Source of the DNA: Lampropedia hyalina DSM 16112
Lineage (GTDB): Bacteria > Pseudomonadota > Gammaproteobacteria > Burkholderiales > Burkholderiaceae_C
Assembly: GCF_900129055.1 (NCBI RefSeq)
Contig: NZ_FQUZ01000018.1
Coordinates: forward strand, 1 to 63,648
Direction: 5' to 3'
DNA length: 63,648 nucleotides
The notes beneath the pieces are model-generated. The model searched no databases, had not been told where the DNA came from, and saw only the letters and a list, made by a program, of their open reading frames with translations. This document shows positions 53,844 through 63,648 of the stretch, piece by piece. How positions within the stretch are numbered: position 1 is the first letter of the stretch; each line of letters starts with the position of its first letter. The position numbers and the translations under genes were made by a program.

Positions 53844-54973
53844 CACAATTTCCCATCACGCCACAGCGTGTTATAACTCTCGAGCATTCTTGAAAGACTG
53901 AAATTCTCCTCTACGCGCTGCCTTGCCGCAGTACGGCGCAGTTGCCAGCCTTCCGCGTCATCCATTGCCCGCCTTGCTTGCAAGAGTGCATGGGCCAGTG
54001 CTGTGGCATCCTTGGGAGGAACAACCCAGCCGGTATCGCCCACAATCACTGCGGCATCGCCTACATCCGTTGTCACCACCGGGGTGCCACAAGCCATGGC
54101 TTCTGCCAATACGTTGGGGAAGGCCTCACTGCAACTTGAAAGCACATGTACGTCCAGCGCATTCATGACATCGGGAACATCTGTACGTTGCCCCAGCAGA
54201 CGAACTTCATCGACCAAGTTCAAATCAATCATCCATTTTTTTAATTGGTCGTTGCTCGAATCCATCCCTCGCCCTACCAGTACGGCAAAAAACTCAATGC
54301 CTTGCTTTTTTATCTCTGCAAGCGCATGCAATAAATTGCCATGATCTTTTAACGGGTCAAAACGGCCGACCATTCCCAACAGCCACTGGTTTTCCGAAAT
54401 CCCCCATTGTTCTCGCAAATGCCTGCGCGTTTGGAAATTCCAGGAAAAACGACTCAAATCATAACCGTTGGGAATGGCATACATCTTCTCCTCCGCATAC
54501 CCCAAAGCCTGATGCACCTCCACTGATTTTTGCGCACAACACACAATCGCCGTTGGCACCAAACGGCTGATGCGCGCACAAACTTTGGCGACAAAAATGG
54601 TTGAACGCTTGGTGCTTTCAGGGGCCAGCGTTGTATGGTGAATACCCCAGAATATCTTTTTTACTCCAGCCAAACAGGCCACTACTCCGCCAATCAAATT
54701 GGCATGGTACATCCATGTTTGCACAACTGCCGGACGCTCTTTGTGCAACAATCGCCAAAGTTTCCATAGTCCAAGCAGCGTTACCTTGCCTTGCGGCATA
54801 TTCAAGCAGGTGACTTGCACGCCAGCATTGCGCAATAACGGGCCATACTTTCCATTATTCATCATGGAGACAATATGATGAACATTTTCACGGTCGCTCG
54901 TAACCAAGCGATAGAGAACCGCTTCGGCTCCGCCATCGTTGAGGCCTGTGATGATATGAATAACTTTTTTCAT
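53843..54973 (-). CDS. GT4-family glycosyltransferase
   Basis: 376 residues from ATG 54973 ([20 protein letters not shown]), which overlaps the stop of the polymerase gene (ATGA). The N-terminal GT4 loop [14 protein letters not shown] is followed by [30 protein letters not shown] and the EX7E region [20 protein letters not shown]. It adds one sugar of the repeat unit on the cytoplasmic face. Donor and acceptor cannot be read from sequence. Confidence 0.92.
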   Translation of the reverse strand: MKKVIHIITGLNDGGAEAVLYRLVTSDRENVHHIVSMMNNGKYGPLLRNAGVQVTCLNMPQGKVTLLGLWKLWRLLHKERPAVVQTWMYHANLIGGVVACLAGVKKIFWGIHHTTLAPESTKRSTIFVAKVCARISRLVPTAIVCCAQKSVEVHQALGYAEEKMYAIPNGYDLSRFSWNFQTRRHLREQWGISENQWLLGMVGRFDPLKDHGNLLHALAEIKKQGIEFFAVLVGRGMDSSNDQLKKWMIDLNLVDEVRLLGQRTDVPDVMNALDVHVLSSCSEAFPNVLAEAMACGTPVVTTDVGDAAVIVGDTGWVVPPKDATALAHALLQARRAMDDAEGWQLRRTAARQRVEENFSLSRMLESYNTLWRDGKL

Positions 54974-56304
54974 CTTAATGAATTTTTTACAATCGAAGAT
55001 CCTTTGCTTAAAGCAAAAATAATAATTAAGCAAACCAAGACTGAGAAGTTTGATGCGATGACGTGCGATGGGTGGGCATAAAATACTGCAAGGAAAGCAA
55101 GCCTAATTGAAAAGTAGGCCAGGAGCATAATTCCAAACACTCCACCTATTCCCTCACACATGGATTGGATGAATCTTATCAGTATACCGAACATTACGCC
55201 AACTATTGGAATTCCTGCAATGCTGAATTGCATAATTCCAAGCGTGATTAAATCGACTGGGATACTTCCAGTAACACCATAATTTCCTTTTTTTGCACCA
55301 GAAATAACCAATGTGTTTATCTCTGAAATATCATCGAACCAATTTTGCGTCCAAGATGAAGGAAGTAGATGTAGCGGTGAATATATAAAGTCAATAAAAC
55401 CCCTGTATAGAAATTCATCTCTCTGAAATTGCGCAAAAAATCCAACAAATGGAAATGATATTTCTCTCGCAATAAAAAACGCGAAGCTATTTGCTCCTTT
55501 TAATTCTAGATAGTTACTGACTAGGTAGATGATATAAATTGCAAAAATAGAACCAAATAATGCAATCGATATGATTACGGGCGAGGAAATTTTTTTATTG
55601 AGGAGGTAGAAAATAAAAAATGTCGCCAGAAAAAAAACAAATCCAATGCGACCAAGCCAAGAATATAAGACATAAAGGGAAAACAGAAATGCCAGAAAGA
55701 ACCCTAAGATAGTTAACCTTCTTTTCCATCCGCGATGCTGCGCATCATGCCATGCCGAAAAGAAAAGATAGGATGAGATGAGACTCAATCCTCCAAACGG
55801 CTGCAAGAAACTCCAGCTATTATTTATTTCAAAAATTCCTGATCTAATTGTTGCCGAATATTCAAGATAATCAATCCAGCCGCCATATGCTTGAACATAG
55901 AGGTATCTTAAAAAAATCCCTATTATCAAGATAATCCACGCATAAAAAGATAATTTTTTAGAACTTAAGGAAAAATTAATAAAAAAATACTTTTTTATAT
56001 GATTCGAATATTTTCCAGCAACTTGCCATCCAAGAATTATTCCTGCCATCATAATAAATACCGCTACGCTATGAAGAATTAAATAATTTCTGCTATAAAT
56101 TATCCAATTTTCACCTTCAATCCCTTCTGATCCAGAGAAAATTGAGTCGATAACTAGTGACCATCCCATTCCATATATGATGGCGATCGCAGAGAAAGTC
56201 CATGAAATCATTGGAGGGTAAGTGCACCCAGTGGCATATCGTCGCGCAAAAAATGCTGCAACAAAAAAAACAATTACCCCAGAGATTATTGAAATATCAA
56301 CCAT
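54970..56304 (-). CDS. wzy: Wzy-like O-antigen/capsule polymerase
   Basis: 444 residues with about ten to twelve hydrophobic helices and a large periplasmic loop near residues 260-350. The sequence is strongly AT-rich, as is common for polymerases of surface polysaccharides. There is little primary-sequence conservation, so the call rests on topology, position next to glycosyltransferases and a flippase, and the WSWLGRIGF-like helical pattern of this family. It would join repeat units on the periplasmic side. Confidence 0.75.
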   Translation of the reverse strand: MVDISIISGVIVFFVAAFFARRYATGCTYPPMISWTFSAIAIIYGMGWSLVIDSIFSGSEGIEGENWIIYSRNYLILHSVAVFIMMAGIILGWQVAGKYSNHIKKYFFINFSLSSKKLSFYAWIILIIGIFLRYLYVQAYGGWIDYLEYSATIRSGIFEINNSWSFLQPFGGLSLISSYLFFSAWHDAQHRGWKRRLTILGFFLAFLFSLYVLYSWLGRIGFVFFLATFFIFYLLNKKISSPVIISIALFGSIFAIYIIYLVSNYLELKGANSFAFFIAREISFPFVGFFAQFQRDEFLYRGFIDFIYSPLHLLPSSWTQNWFDDISEINTLVISGAKKGNYGVTGSIPVDLITLGIMQFSIAGIPIVGVMFGILIRFIQSMCEGIGGVFGIMLLAYFSIRLAFLAVFYAHPSHVIASNFSVLVCLIIIFALSKGSSIVKNSLR

Positions 56305-56341
56305 TTTCTATGAAATTTTTAGAGAGGTGTGCTTTAATTTA

Positions 56342-57424
56342 TCAATTCATCATGGCTGACAAGTAGTTATCAACCGCAGCATCCACAGAAAAGAAACCGG
56401 CACGCTGCAATGATTTTTCCCCTGCTTCTGGCGTATGCAACATTCGTGCGATCGCAAGTGCCAGCGCATCGGCATCGCCAACTGACACCAACTCGCCCCA
56501 TTTACCATCTTCCAGAATTTCAGCCGGCCCAGTGGGGCAGTTGGTGCTGACCACCGGCACACCACAAGCCATGGCCTGCACAAGGCTGTTGGGAAAGCCT
56601 TCATAACGCGAAGACATAACATATACCGTGCACGCCGCCATCCAGGCGAATGGGTTGTCCTGAAACCCAGGCATGGTCACACTGTCTTGCAAATTCAAGC
56701 GGGCAATGTGTGCTTGTAACGGCTCGCGCTGGCTGCCTTCGCCAAGAATCACCAAGCGGGCATTTTCACTTTCCCTCAGTTTGGCAAACGCCTGAAGCAA
56801 GGTCGGGTAGTCTTTTTGTGGTTCCAACCGCCCGACTGCCAGAATGACCGGCGGTTGTCCTGCTCCCAGCCACGGATGATTTGGGCGGATTTGTGCCTGT
56901 TGCTGTATGGCCTGCAAATCCACCGGATTGGGGATGCTGGTGATGGTGTGCATGGGCAAACCAAGCTGCGTGTTCATTTCCTGTGCAATTCCTCGGGAGA
57001 CGGCAATCACGCCATCAGCCCAAGTGTAAAAAGTGCGCATCAACCACTTGAACAACTGCCCCTGTTTGCCTGTGGACAAACTTGAGAGGCTATTGCGCTC
57101 ACTGACTACCAACCGGGTTTTTACACCCGCCAAGCGGCGGGCCAAGATTGCAATGATATTCGCATGATTTAGTGCCGAGAGCATGGCTTCTGGCCGTTCA
57201 CGCCGCAGATAACGGACCAACGGCAACAAACTGGCCATGACACGTTTGCGGTTCAGGTTGACTATCCTCACTGCTGGCACAACTTCAGCCAGATACGGCC
57301 CTTCGGCTTGCACCAGCACCAAATCGACCTGATGCCCACGCGCAGCAAACCCATTGGCCAATGTCACCATGACCCGTTCGGCCCCGCCGCCGCGCAGAGA
57401 TGGAAGATAAACAGCGATGTGCAT
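56342..57424 (-). CDS. GT4-family glycosyltransferase
   Basis: 360 residues. PSLRGGGAERVMVTLANGFA is the classic N-terminal GT4 motif, VVSERNSLSS and VIAVSRGIAQEM follow, and ILAVGRLEPQKDYPTLLQAF and SRYEGFPNSLVQAMACGVPV form the donor-binding domain. Closest in type to GalNAc/Glc transferases such as PglJ and PglH. It starts directly after the ATP-grasp gene stop, with no gap. Confidence 0.92.
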   Translation of the reverse strand: MHIAVYLPSLRGGGAERVMVTLANGFAARGHQVDLVLVQAEGPYLAEVVPAVRIVNLNRKRVMASLLPLVRYLRRERPEAMLSALNHANIIAILARRLAGVKTRLVVSERNSLSSLSTGKQGQLFKWLMRTFYTWADGVIAVSRGIAQEMNTQLGLPMHTITSIPNPVDLQAIQQQAQIRPNHPWLGAGQPPVILAVGRLEPQKDYPTLLQAFAKLRESENARLVILGEGSQREPLQAHIARLNLQDSVTMPGFQDNPFAWMAACTVYVMSSRYEGFPNSLVQAMACGVPVVSTNCPTGPAEILEDGKWGELVSVGDADALALAIARMLHTPEAGEKSLQRAGFFSVDAAVDNYLSAMMN

Positions 57425-58441
57425 TTATGACTGACCCAATATGTCTTGAATCATGAAGTCTTCTCCTCTGAAATAACCGCCATGCCATTTCAGGGAAGAA
57501 TCCCAGTATCCTTTGCAAGGTAGATAACCTAGAGATGCAAAAGCATAACTCATTTCTACAATCAATGGTTTATTGTCCAGAAAAATAAAATCCAAAGCGA
57601 CTGACTGCGATTTCATTTTTTTTGACACATCGAAAGCCAAAGAAATACATGATTCAGGTATTGAATCTGGATTATAGTCAATTTTCCCACTGCCGGATGC
57701 TCTGAAATCACTTTCCCTGACCATTCTTTTTATTCCGAAGGCTCGTGCGCCAATGATGATGACCCGAATATCGGAATCATTGCCAGGGATAAATTCCTGA
57801 AAGTAGGCATAATTTTTCTCTATCGGAAGCCGTTTGAGAGTTTCATTTCTTTTGAAGGCTCTGAATATTCCACGCGAGATATTAAAAAAAGATTTTGTGG
57901 TTTTGTCGCGCTTGAACTGCCACCATCGCTCCCCCAAAGCAGCCCAGCGCGAGACTGGTGGAAATCCTTTACCAAAGGCTTGTTCTATGAATTTTTCGGC
58001 ATTTTTGTAATTCTTTGCCAGCCTTACGTTGGTGCTGCCTGCGCCACTGCGCAGTTTGAAAACCTTGGGATATGCCGTATTGGCAGCCCATGCCAAGGCT
58101 TCATTTTTATCCAGAAAGACATGGCTTGGAACATGGGGAATGTTCAACGCCTCCATCAGATATTTTTGGGAAACCTTGTCGTCAAAATGCCAACATGTTT
58201 CCGTGTTCGGAAAAACAGCAATTCCCATGCTTTCTATGGACTTGATGATTCCGCGCGCCACGAGCATGTCTTCCGCATAAGTCTGGCTCCAATTCCATAG
58301 AAGAATGGAGCAGCCGCTCAGTTGTTCAATGATGTTGGATTGATGGCAATTGACAATTTTGAATGGGACTCTTTTTTCCGTGCAATACTCTATCCAGCGG
58401 TCGCTGAAGCTGCCTTTTCTTTCGTGAATGGCTAAAATCAT
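57425..58441 (-). CDS. ATP-grasp family protein of the polysaccharide locus
   Basis: 338 residues. The N-terminal part (ILAIHERKGSFSDRWIEYCT) is a pre-ATP-grasp fold. KVFKLRSGAGSTNVRLAKNY is the ATP-binding beta-strand and loop, YFQEFIPGNDSDIRVIIIGA the central part, and SVALDFIFLDNKPLIVEMSY has the metal-binding acidic residues. ATP-grasp enzymes join a carboxylate to an amine or similar group. In this locus it could attach an amino acid or amine to a uronic acid. Substrates are unknown, and the gene is AT-rich. Confidence 0.75.
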   Translation of the reverse strand: MILAIHERKGSFSDRWIEYCTEKRVPFKIVNCHQSNIIEQLSGCSILLWNWSQTYAEDMLVARGIIKSIESMGIAVFPNTETCWHFDDKVSQKYLMEALNIPHVPSHVFLDKNEALAWAANTAYPKVFKLRSGAGSTNVRLAKNYKNAEKFIEQAFGKGFPPVSRWAALGERWWQFKRDKTTKSFFNISRGIFRAFKRNETLKRLPIEKNYAYFQEFIPGNDSDIRVIIIGARAFGIKRMVRESDFRASGSGKIDYNPDSIPESCISLAFDVSKKMKSQSVALDFIFLDNKPLIVEMSYAFASLGYLPCKGYWDSSLKWHGGYFRGEDFMIQDILGQS

Positions 58442-58484
58442 GAGTTTGCCTTTTTATGAATTTTGGATTTTCGATTTATATAAA

Positions 58485-59768
58485 TCATGAGGTTAAATTA
58501 TGGTTTCTTGTTTTTTCATGGCGATAAGCGGCATTTCCGATTAAAAGGATCAAGCCGATGTTTGAAAATAGACTAACCAAAGAAAATGCAGCCACAGCCG
58601 TGGCTGCATTTTCCTGATACCAGTAGATGGTCATTATGGAAAAAACTCTGAGTATGAGTATAAGAACATTTGTAATAAACAGCAGGTTTTGTGCTTCAAT
58701 GACTGGAGCCAAGCGGACTGCTGGTACATTGGCAAGGGCAACCCCGATCCATAATGCCATCCATCTCGCATAATGTCCTGCCTCTCGCCATTCTTCCCCG
58801 AAAACAAAGGCGAAAACCCCAGGGGCAAACCAGGCGGCTGCCCCAATCACTGGGGCAAGCAGCATGAGTCCTGCGGTTGATCGCAAAAGAAGCGGAATGA
58901 GGGCTTTGCCTTGGCGATCCAGTTCTGCATAGCGGGCATATAGAACGTTGCCTACCGCCGAGCCGATGATGTTGCTCGGAAGATTCAAGACACTGCGCGT
59001 CAAGACATACAGACCGGCTGCTGCGGGTGAGAACAGCGAACCCAACATGATTACAGGAACCGATTGGGAGGCTGCATTCAGTACGTCTGTTGGCATGCGA
59101 TAGCGGGGAAAGTCACGGTATCGCCGCAGTAAACGCACCGCTTCGCTTCGCTTGAGTAGAGATGAAGGGGACAGATGCTTGTGCAGGCCGCAACGCAGGA
59201 TGAGTGCCTGGAGGGATGGTGCCAAGGTGGTAACAAGGACGAGCACACCCGCAACAGGGGAAGCCAGTCCACCTAATACCCGCGCCAGATTACTGAGAAA
59301 GGCTTGAATCACTGTTGTAACGCCGACCAGTCGAAAGGCATTCAACCGAGCTGCGTGGAAGTCGGCCACATCCTGCAAGGCGACACAGAACAGAGCCAGC
59401 GGCAGTAACCAAATGAGATTACCCAAAGCTTCTGCGCCGAGCAACCGTAGCACCGGTTGTTGCACCACCAGTAACAGCAGTCCTAACAGACTTGATATGA
59501 CGAAGGCCACTAGCATGGACAGCCGTGCAATTTTTCCTGCATCGTCGTCGTCATCAGCGATGACGATGGCCATCGGGTATCGCAGTGCAACTAAAGGACT
59601 TAGGACGCTTATGAGCGATAAAAAAACTCCCTGCACACCAAAAATTTCAGGAGTGTAAATACGGGTGATAAGCGGGGAAAATGCAAAAACTATTGCCTGA
59701 CCTGCGGCAGTGCCAGTAGCGACTGCCAGAATATTGCGGACAAGCGGAGATTTCCCTGATTTCTTCAT
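58485..59768 (-). CDS. wzx: Wzx-like polysaccharide flippase
   Basis: 427 residues with twelve or more hydrophobic helices. NILAVATGTAAGQAIVFAFS and PLITRIYTPEIFGVQGVFLS are the conserved N-terminus of the polysaccharide-biosynthesis flippase family, and LPSNIIGSAVGNVLYARYAE is in the second half. It would move undecaprenyl-linked repeat units across the inner membrane. Its GC content is closer to the genome norm than that of the flanking polymerase. Confidence 0.88.
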   Translation of the reverse strand: MKKSGKSPLVRNILAVATGTAAGQAIVFAFSPLITRIYTPEIFGVQGVFLSLISVLSPLVALRYPMAIVIADDDDDAGKIARLSMLVAFVISSLLGLLLLVVQQPVLRLLGAEALGNLIWLLPLALFCVALQDVADFHAARLNAFRLVGVTTVIQAFLSNLARVLGGLASPVAGVLVLVTTLAPSLQALILRCGLHKHLSPSSLLKRSEAVRLLRRYRDFPRYRMPTDVLNAASQSVPVIMLGSLFSPAAAGLYVLTRSVLNLPSNIIGSAVGNVLYARYAELDRQGKALIPLLLRSTAGLMLLAPVIGAAAWFAPGVFAFVFGEEWREAGHYARWMALWIGVALANVPAVRLAPVIEAQNLLFITNVLILILRVFSIMTIYWYQENAATAVAAFSLVSLFSNIGLILLIGNAAYRHEKTRNHNLTS

Positions 59769-59811
59769 GTGCGAATTAAAAGTTTATCGCAATAACCAAT
59801 CGATCTGAAAA

Positions 59812-60840
59812 TCACTGGTTGTAAAATCCACGGTACCAATCCACAAACCGCCCCACGCCTTGCCTGAAACTGGTTTCAGGGCAGTAGCCGGTCAGGCGTT
59901 GCAGCAAGCTCGCATCTGCCCAGGTGGCGGGCACGTCGCCGGGTTGCATGTCCATGTAGTTGCGTTTGGCTTTCTGACCGATATGGGCTTCGATGGCTTC
60001 GACAAAGTCCAGTAGGCGCACTTTATCCGAATTGCCGATGTTGATGATGCGGTAGGGAGCAACGGGGGAGAGGCTGTCGCCTTCGATGGCAGATGTGCGG
60101 CTTTCACCTGGTGCGGGCGGAGCCGTTTCCAGCAGCAGCAGAATGCCTCTGGCCAGGTCTTCCACGTAGGTGAAGTCGCGCCACATCTGGCCATGGTTGT
60201 AGATGTCGATGGGTTTGCCTTCGAGGATGTTCTTGGTGAACTTGAACAGTGCCATGTCGGGCCTTCCCCATGGCCCATACACCGTGAAGAAGCGGAACAT
60301 GGTGGTCGGGACACCGTGCAGGTGGGCATAGGCGTGGGCCATGGCCTCGTTGGCTTTTTTGGTGGCTGCGTAGAACGACATCTGGGTGTCGGCCTTGTGC
60401 GTTTCGGCATAGGGCATGGTGTCGTTCGCACCGTAGATGGACGAGGTGGATGCCATCAAGAGATGTTTGACTTTTTGCTGCCGCGCACCTTCCATGATGT
60501 TGAAGGTGCCGATGACATTGGAATCGATATAGGCACGGGGGTTTTCAAGGCTATAGCGCACACCCGCTTGTGCAGCCAGGTGGATGATGCAGTCAAAACG
60601 GTGTTCGGCAAAGCATTTTTCCACAGCCTGCTGATCGGCAATGTCGTGGCGGTAGAAGGTGTATTCGGCCCCGCTTTGCTGCGCGGTGTCTTGCAGGATT
60701 TGCAGGCGCGCTTCTTTCAGGCGAGTGTCGTAATAGTCATTGACGTTGTCATAGCCGACCACGGAGTCGCCGCGTTCGAGCAGCAGTTTGGCGGTGTGGA
60801 AGCCAATGAACCCAGCATTGCCGGTAACCAGGATTTTCAT
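59812..60840 (-). CDS. UDP-glucuronate 4-epimerase (SDR family)
   Basis: 342 residues. ILVTGNAGFIGFHTAKLLLE is the NAD site, GYDNVNDYYDTRLKEARL is the signature of UDP-glucuronate epimerases, and ASTSSIYG and FYAATKKANEAMAHAYAHLH carry the catalytic triad. It converts UDP-GlcA to UDP-GalA. The ugd gene just upstream makes its substrate, with the two overlapping by one base, so this pair forms a uronic-acid module. Confidence 0.92.
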   Translation of the reverse strand: MKILVTGNAGFIGFHTAKLLLERGDSVVGYDNVNDYYDTRLKEARLQILQDTAQQSGAEYTFYRHDIADQQAVEKCFAEHRFDCIIHLAAQAGVRYSLENPRAYIDSNVIGTFNIMEGARQQKVKHLLMASTSSIYGANDTMPYAETHKADTQMSFYAATKKANEAMAHAYAHLHGVPTTMFRFFTVYGPWGRPDMALFKFTKNILEGKPIDIYNHGQMWRDFTYVEDLARGILLLLETAPPAPGESRTSAIEGDSLSPVAPYRIINIGNSDKVRLLDFVEAIEAHIGQKAKRNYMDMQPGDVPATWADASLLQRLTGYCPETSFRQGVGRFVDWYRGFYNQ

Positions 60841-62006
60841 CAGTCTGCTCCAAACAGATCACGGGTGTAAATTTTGTCCTGCACATCGGCCAGTTCGGCA
60901 GTGCTGCGGTTGGCCACAATCACATCGCTGACACGCTTGAATTCGGCCAAGTCTTTGATGACGGTGGAGCCAAAAAATGTATCTTCTGACAACACAGGCT
61001 CATACACCACCACCGGGATTCCCTTGGCCTTGATGCGCTTCATCACGCCCTGGATGGCAGAGGCGCGGAAGTTGTCAGAGCCGGCTTTCATGACCAGCCG
61101 GTAGATGCCCACGGTCTGGGGTTTGCGGGCAATGATGGAGTCGGCGATGAAGTCCTTGCGGGTGCTGTTGGAATCGACGATGGCGCGGATGAGGTTGCTG
61201 GGCACTTGCGCGTAGTTGGCCAGCAGTTGCTTGGTGTCCTTGGGCAGGCAGTAGCCGCCGTAGCCAAACGAGGGGTTGTTGTAGTGCTTGCCGATGCGCG
61301 GATCCAGCCCCACGCCTTCGATGATCTGGCGGGTGTCCAGGCCGTAGGTCTGGGCGTAGCTGTCGAGTTCGTTGAAGTAGGCCACGCGCATGGCCAGGTA
61401 GGTGTTGGCGAAGAGCTTGATGGCTTCAGCCTCGGTGGGGTTGGTGAACAGGGTGGGTACGTCCTGTTTGATGGCTCCTTGCAGCAGCAGGCTGGCAAAG
61501 TGACGGGCACGCTCGGAACATTCGCCCACGATGATGCGCGAGGGGTGCAGGTTGTCGTAGAGTGCCCTGCCCTCGCGCAGAAACTCCGGCGAGAACAGGA
61601 TGTTGGTCGTGTTGAATTGCTTGCGCACGCTTTCGGTAAAGCCCACGGGAACGGTGGACTTGATGACCATCAGGGCATTCGGGTTGATGCGCTGCACCTG
61701 GGCAATGACGGCTTCGACGCTGCTGGTGTTGAAGTAGTTGGTCTTGGGGTCGTAGTCGGTGGGGGTGGCGATGATGACGATGTCGGCATCACGGTAGGCA
61801 GATTCGGCATCGAGGGTGGCGGTGAAATCCAGCGGTTTTTCCAGCAGATATTGCTGGATTTCGCGGTCTTCGATGGGAGATTGCTTCTGGTTGAGAAGTT
61901 CGACTTTGGCGGGCACGACGTCCACCGCAACGACCCGGTTGTGTTGCGCCAACAAGACTGCGTTGGACAGCCCCACATAACCCGTTCCTGCCACTGCGAT
62001 TTGCAT
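60840..62006 (-). CDS. ugd: UDP-glucose 6-dehydrogenase
   Basis: 388 residues, the length of the short E. coli type. [20 protein letters not shown] is the NAD site, and the catalytic cysteine is C253 in [36 protein letters not shown] is also conserved. It oxidises UDP-glucose twice to UDP-glucuronate. As the first gene of the locus, it is preceded by a 119-base gap after murA that is AT-rich and may hold the promoter. Confidence 0.95.
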   Translation of the reverse strand: MQIAVAGTGYVGLSNAVLLAQHNRVVAVDVVPAKVELLNQKQSPIEDREIQQYLLEKPLDFTATLDAESAYRDADIVIIATPTDYDPKTNYFNTSSVEAVIAQVQRINPNALMVIKSTVPVGFTESVRKQFNTTNILFSPEFLREGRALYDNLHPSRIIVGECSERARHFASLLLQGAIKQDVPTLFTNPTEAEAIKLFANTYLAMRVAYFNELDSYAQTYGLDTRQIIEGVGLDPRIGKHYNNPSFGYGGYCLPKDTKQLLANYAQVPSNLIRAIVDSNSTRKDFIADSIIARKPQTVGIYRLVMKAGSDNFRASAIQGVMKRIKAKGIPVVVYEPVLSEDTFFGSTVIKDLAEFKRVSDVIVANRSTAELADVQDKIYTRDLFGAD

Positions 62007-62125
62007 TCCGTTCCCTCAGTTGATTGCTCTGGTGTTGGCAATGATGAAAAAATTTTTCGTATTCTGTATTACTTTGATACCAGCGGGAGCATTTTTTGCA
62101 AGAAAGCCGATCTTTTTGCGAGAAG

Positions 62126-63403
62126 TCAAACCATTCGCTGAATGTCTGCACCGAGTTGGCGCAATTTGCCTTCGATGTGGTCGTAGCCCCGGTCGAGGTG
62201 GTGGAGGTGGTCGATGGTGGTTTCGCCTTCTGCCACCAGCCCGGCAATGACGAGGCAGGCCGAAGCTCTCAAGTCAGTGGAGCTGACGAGTGCGCCGCTG
62301 AGGGTGCTGCCGCCCTGCACGACGGCCACTTTGCCATCGGCCTGGATGTCGGCACCCAGGCGCAGCAGTTCATTGACGTGCATGAAGCGGTTCTCGAAGA
62401 TGGTTTCGGTGATGGTGGCATTGCCCTGCGCCACGCAGTTGAGGGCCATGAACTGGGCCTGCATATCGGTAGGGAAACCGGGGTATTCGGTGGTGCGGAA
62501 GCTCTGTGCATGCAGTTGGCCCGATGCGGCACCGGGGCTGGTGATGCGGATGCCTTCGTCATGGTTTTCGATATGCACACCTGCCTGACGCAGTTTCTCC
62601 AGCACGGCACCCAGGTGTTTGGCGCGTGCACCGCGCAGGAATACATCGCCGCCGGTGGCAGCGACGGCACAGAGGAAGGTTCCCGCCTCGATGCGGTCGG
62701 CCACCACGGTATGGTCACAGCCGTGGAGTTTTTCCACGCCGTGGATGCGGATACGGCCTGTGCCGTGGCCTTCGATCTGCGCACCCATGGCAATGAGCAT
62801 TTCGGCCAGGTCGGTGATTTCCGGCTCTTGCGCGGCATTGGCGAGGATGGTTTCGCCTTCGGCCAGGGTGGCAGCCATGAGCAGGTTTTCGGTGCCGGTG
62901 ACGGTGACCATGTCGGTGGTGATGCGCGCACCCTTGAGGCGGGCCACGCCTCGCGGCAGGGTGGCAATGATGTTGCCATGCTCGACCACGGTTTCCGCGC
63001 CCATCGCTTGCAGGCCACGAATGTGCTGATCGACGGGACGCGAACCAATGGCACAACCGCCAGGCAAGGCCACCTTGGCATAGCCCAGCCGTGCCATCAG
63101 TGGCCCCAGTGCGAGGATGGAAGCACGCATGGAGCGCACGAGTTCGTAGGGGGCTTCCGGCTCGCCGAGGGTGGCGGCGTTGAGGTGGGCGGTGTGGTCG
63201 GCATCGTAGCGCGTCTGCACACCCATGTGACCCAGCAAGGCAAGCATGGTCTGCACGTCGTGCAGTTGCGGCACGTTGCGCAGCGTGACGGGTTCATCGG
63301 TGAGCAGCGCGGCGCACAGCAGCGGCAGGGCCGCATTCTTGGCACCGGAGATGGCGACTTCGCCTTGCAGGCGGTGGCCGCCACGAATAATGAGTTTTTC
63401 CAT
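62126..63403 (-). CDS. murA: UDP-N-acetylglucosamine 1-carboxyvinyltransferase
   Basis: 425 residues from ATG 63403. [17 protein letters not shown] has the conserved lysine (K22) and asparagine, and the catalytic cysteine is C117 in [16 protein letters not shown]. It transfers enolpyruvate to UDP-GlcNAc, the first committed step of peptidoglycan synthesis and the target of fosfomycin. The cysteine predicts sensitivity. The longer upstream frame overlaps the TnpB element and is not coding. Confidence 0.96.
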   Translation of the reverse strand: MEKLIIRGGHRLQGEVAISGAKNAALPLLCAALLTDEPVTLRNVPQLHDVQTMLALLGHMGVQTRYDADHTAHLNAATLGEPEAPYELVRSMRASILALGPLMARLGYAKVALPGGCAIGSRPVDQHIRGLQAMGAETVVEHGNIIATLPRGVARLKGARITTDMVTVTGTENLLMAATLAEGETILANAAQEPEITDLAEMLIAMGAQIEGHGTGRIRIHGVEKLHGCDHTVVADRIEAGTFLCAVAATGGDVFLRGARAKHLGAVLEKLRQAGVHIENHDEGIRITSPGAASGQLHAQSFRTTEYPGFPTDMQAQFMALNCVAQGNATITETIFENRFMHVNELLRLGADIQADGKVAVVQGGSTLSGALVSSTDLRASACLVIAGLVAEGETTIDHLHHLDRGYDHIEGKLRQLGADIQRMV

Positions 63404-63492
63404 GTTTCGGTCCACACCCGGCATGGCGGGCGGCGTAGAGAGTAAGGCATTCGCCCATGCAGGCTGGGGAAGGAAGCAAGGCGTTATTCTTG

Positions 63493-63648
63493 CTTGACAT
63501 CCTCCCCTGCCTAAAAGCAGGGGATTCCTCCAGCGAGACGGCAATGTCCTGCCGCGAGAATGTTCCGTGCTGCATTCACGTCGCGATCGTGTACCGCCCC
63601 GCAGTCGCTGCACGTCCATTCCCTTATTCCAAGACCTGCGATACCTTT
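63493..63648 (-). mobile_element. second TnpB element, right end (partial)
   Basis: The last 156 bases closely match the right end of the element at 35655. The right-end hairpin is CCCCTGC-CTAA-AAGCAGGGG in form, with compensating changes compared with the first copy. The rest lies outside the window. Confidence 0.9.
63511..63648 (-). CDS. tnpB: TnpB C-terminal fragment (partial, window edge)
   Basis: About 45 residues read from the window edge: [20 protein letters not shown], then [20 protein letters not shown] to the stop. The second half of the zinc finger and the last RuvC aspartate are intact. It matches TnpB copy 1 with a few substitutions (for example Ser-Asp-Cys for Ser-Glu-Cys). The frame is open to the window end, so the gene may be complete. 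Confidence 0.9.
   Translation of the reverse strand, partial: KGIAGLGIREWTCSDCGAVHDRDVNAARNILAAGHCRLAGGIPCF

Noticed and set aside
63404-63619. N-terminal extension of murA
   Set aside because: The upstream frame runs through the right end of a TnpB element; MEKLIIRGG at 63403 is the standard MurA start.

Overview
The window looks like chromosome from a beta-proteobacterium, most likely a member of the Burkholderiales. The evidence is GC-rich coding sequence, Gram-negative envelope genes (bamD, lolCD, waaA, hemX), and the block rpmI-rplT-pheS-pheT-ihfA followed by tRNA-Pro. The genus cannot be fixed from the sequence alone. Nearly all the DNA is coding, with many 1-8 nt overlaps between genes.

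Layout. (1) 1-3014: the end of an IS3-family element sits against a TonB-dependent siderophore receptor that has lost its front part, followed by a PepSY membrane protein and a small membrane protein. (2) 3125-9876: a GNAT-Rnk fusion, O-acetylhomoserine sulfhydrylase (metY copy 1) with metQ, bamD, rsgA and a Ste24-like protease. (3) 9957-17094: a palindromic repeat, then a long minus-strand run: argG, phrB, a spermidine-synthase-like gene, a hypoxanthine-DNA-glycosylase-like gene, TatD, lolD and lolC. (4) 17304-23177: a glycine-zipper protein, tRNA-Pro(CGG), rnfH, ihfA, pheT, pheS, rplT and rpmI. (5) 23422-33229: a TusA-like protein, an RpfE-like protein, an isochorismatase/GlxA divergent pair, recJ, ugpQ, a C39-like peptidase, metY copy 2, waaA and plsY. 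(6) 33256-44219: two copies of an inverted-repeat element, hemX, exoD, a TnpB-only transposon, two HAD phosphatases, sppA, psd, xseA, a shortened hemY, a Nudix hydrolase, cysM and tRNA-Leu(CAA). (7) 44421-46094: a fatty acyl-CoA ligase. (8) 46117-62006: a minus-strand surface-polysaccharide locus. (9) murA and the 3' end of a second TnpB copy at the window edge.

The polysaccharide locus is the main accessory region. Read in its direction of transcription it holds UDP-glucose dehydrogenase, UDP-glucuronate 4-epimerase, a Wzx-like flippase, an ATP-grasp protein, a GT4 glycosyltransferase, a Wzy-like polymerase, a second GT4, galE, a frameshifted third GT4, a PglC-like phosphoglycosyltransferase, a PglD-like acyltransferase, a MaoC hydratase, a DegT aminotransferase and a WbpM/PglF-like 4,6-dehydratase. 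The last five suggest an acylated amino-sugar (bacillosamine-like) that primes the repeat unit. Ugd and the epimerase would supply uronic acids, which the ATP-grasp enzyme might amidate. The centre of this locus is clearly richer in A+T than the rest of the window.

Other points of note: the two metY genes share a 280-nt identical tract; a strong attenuator-like structure lies between rplT and pheS; infC is missing upstream of rpmI, with a good promoter in its place; and hemX and hemY are separated, with hemY cut short.
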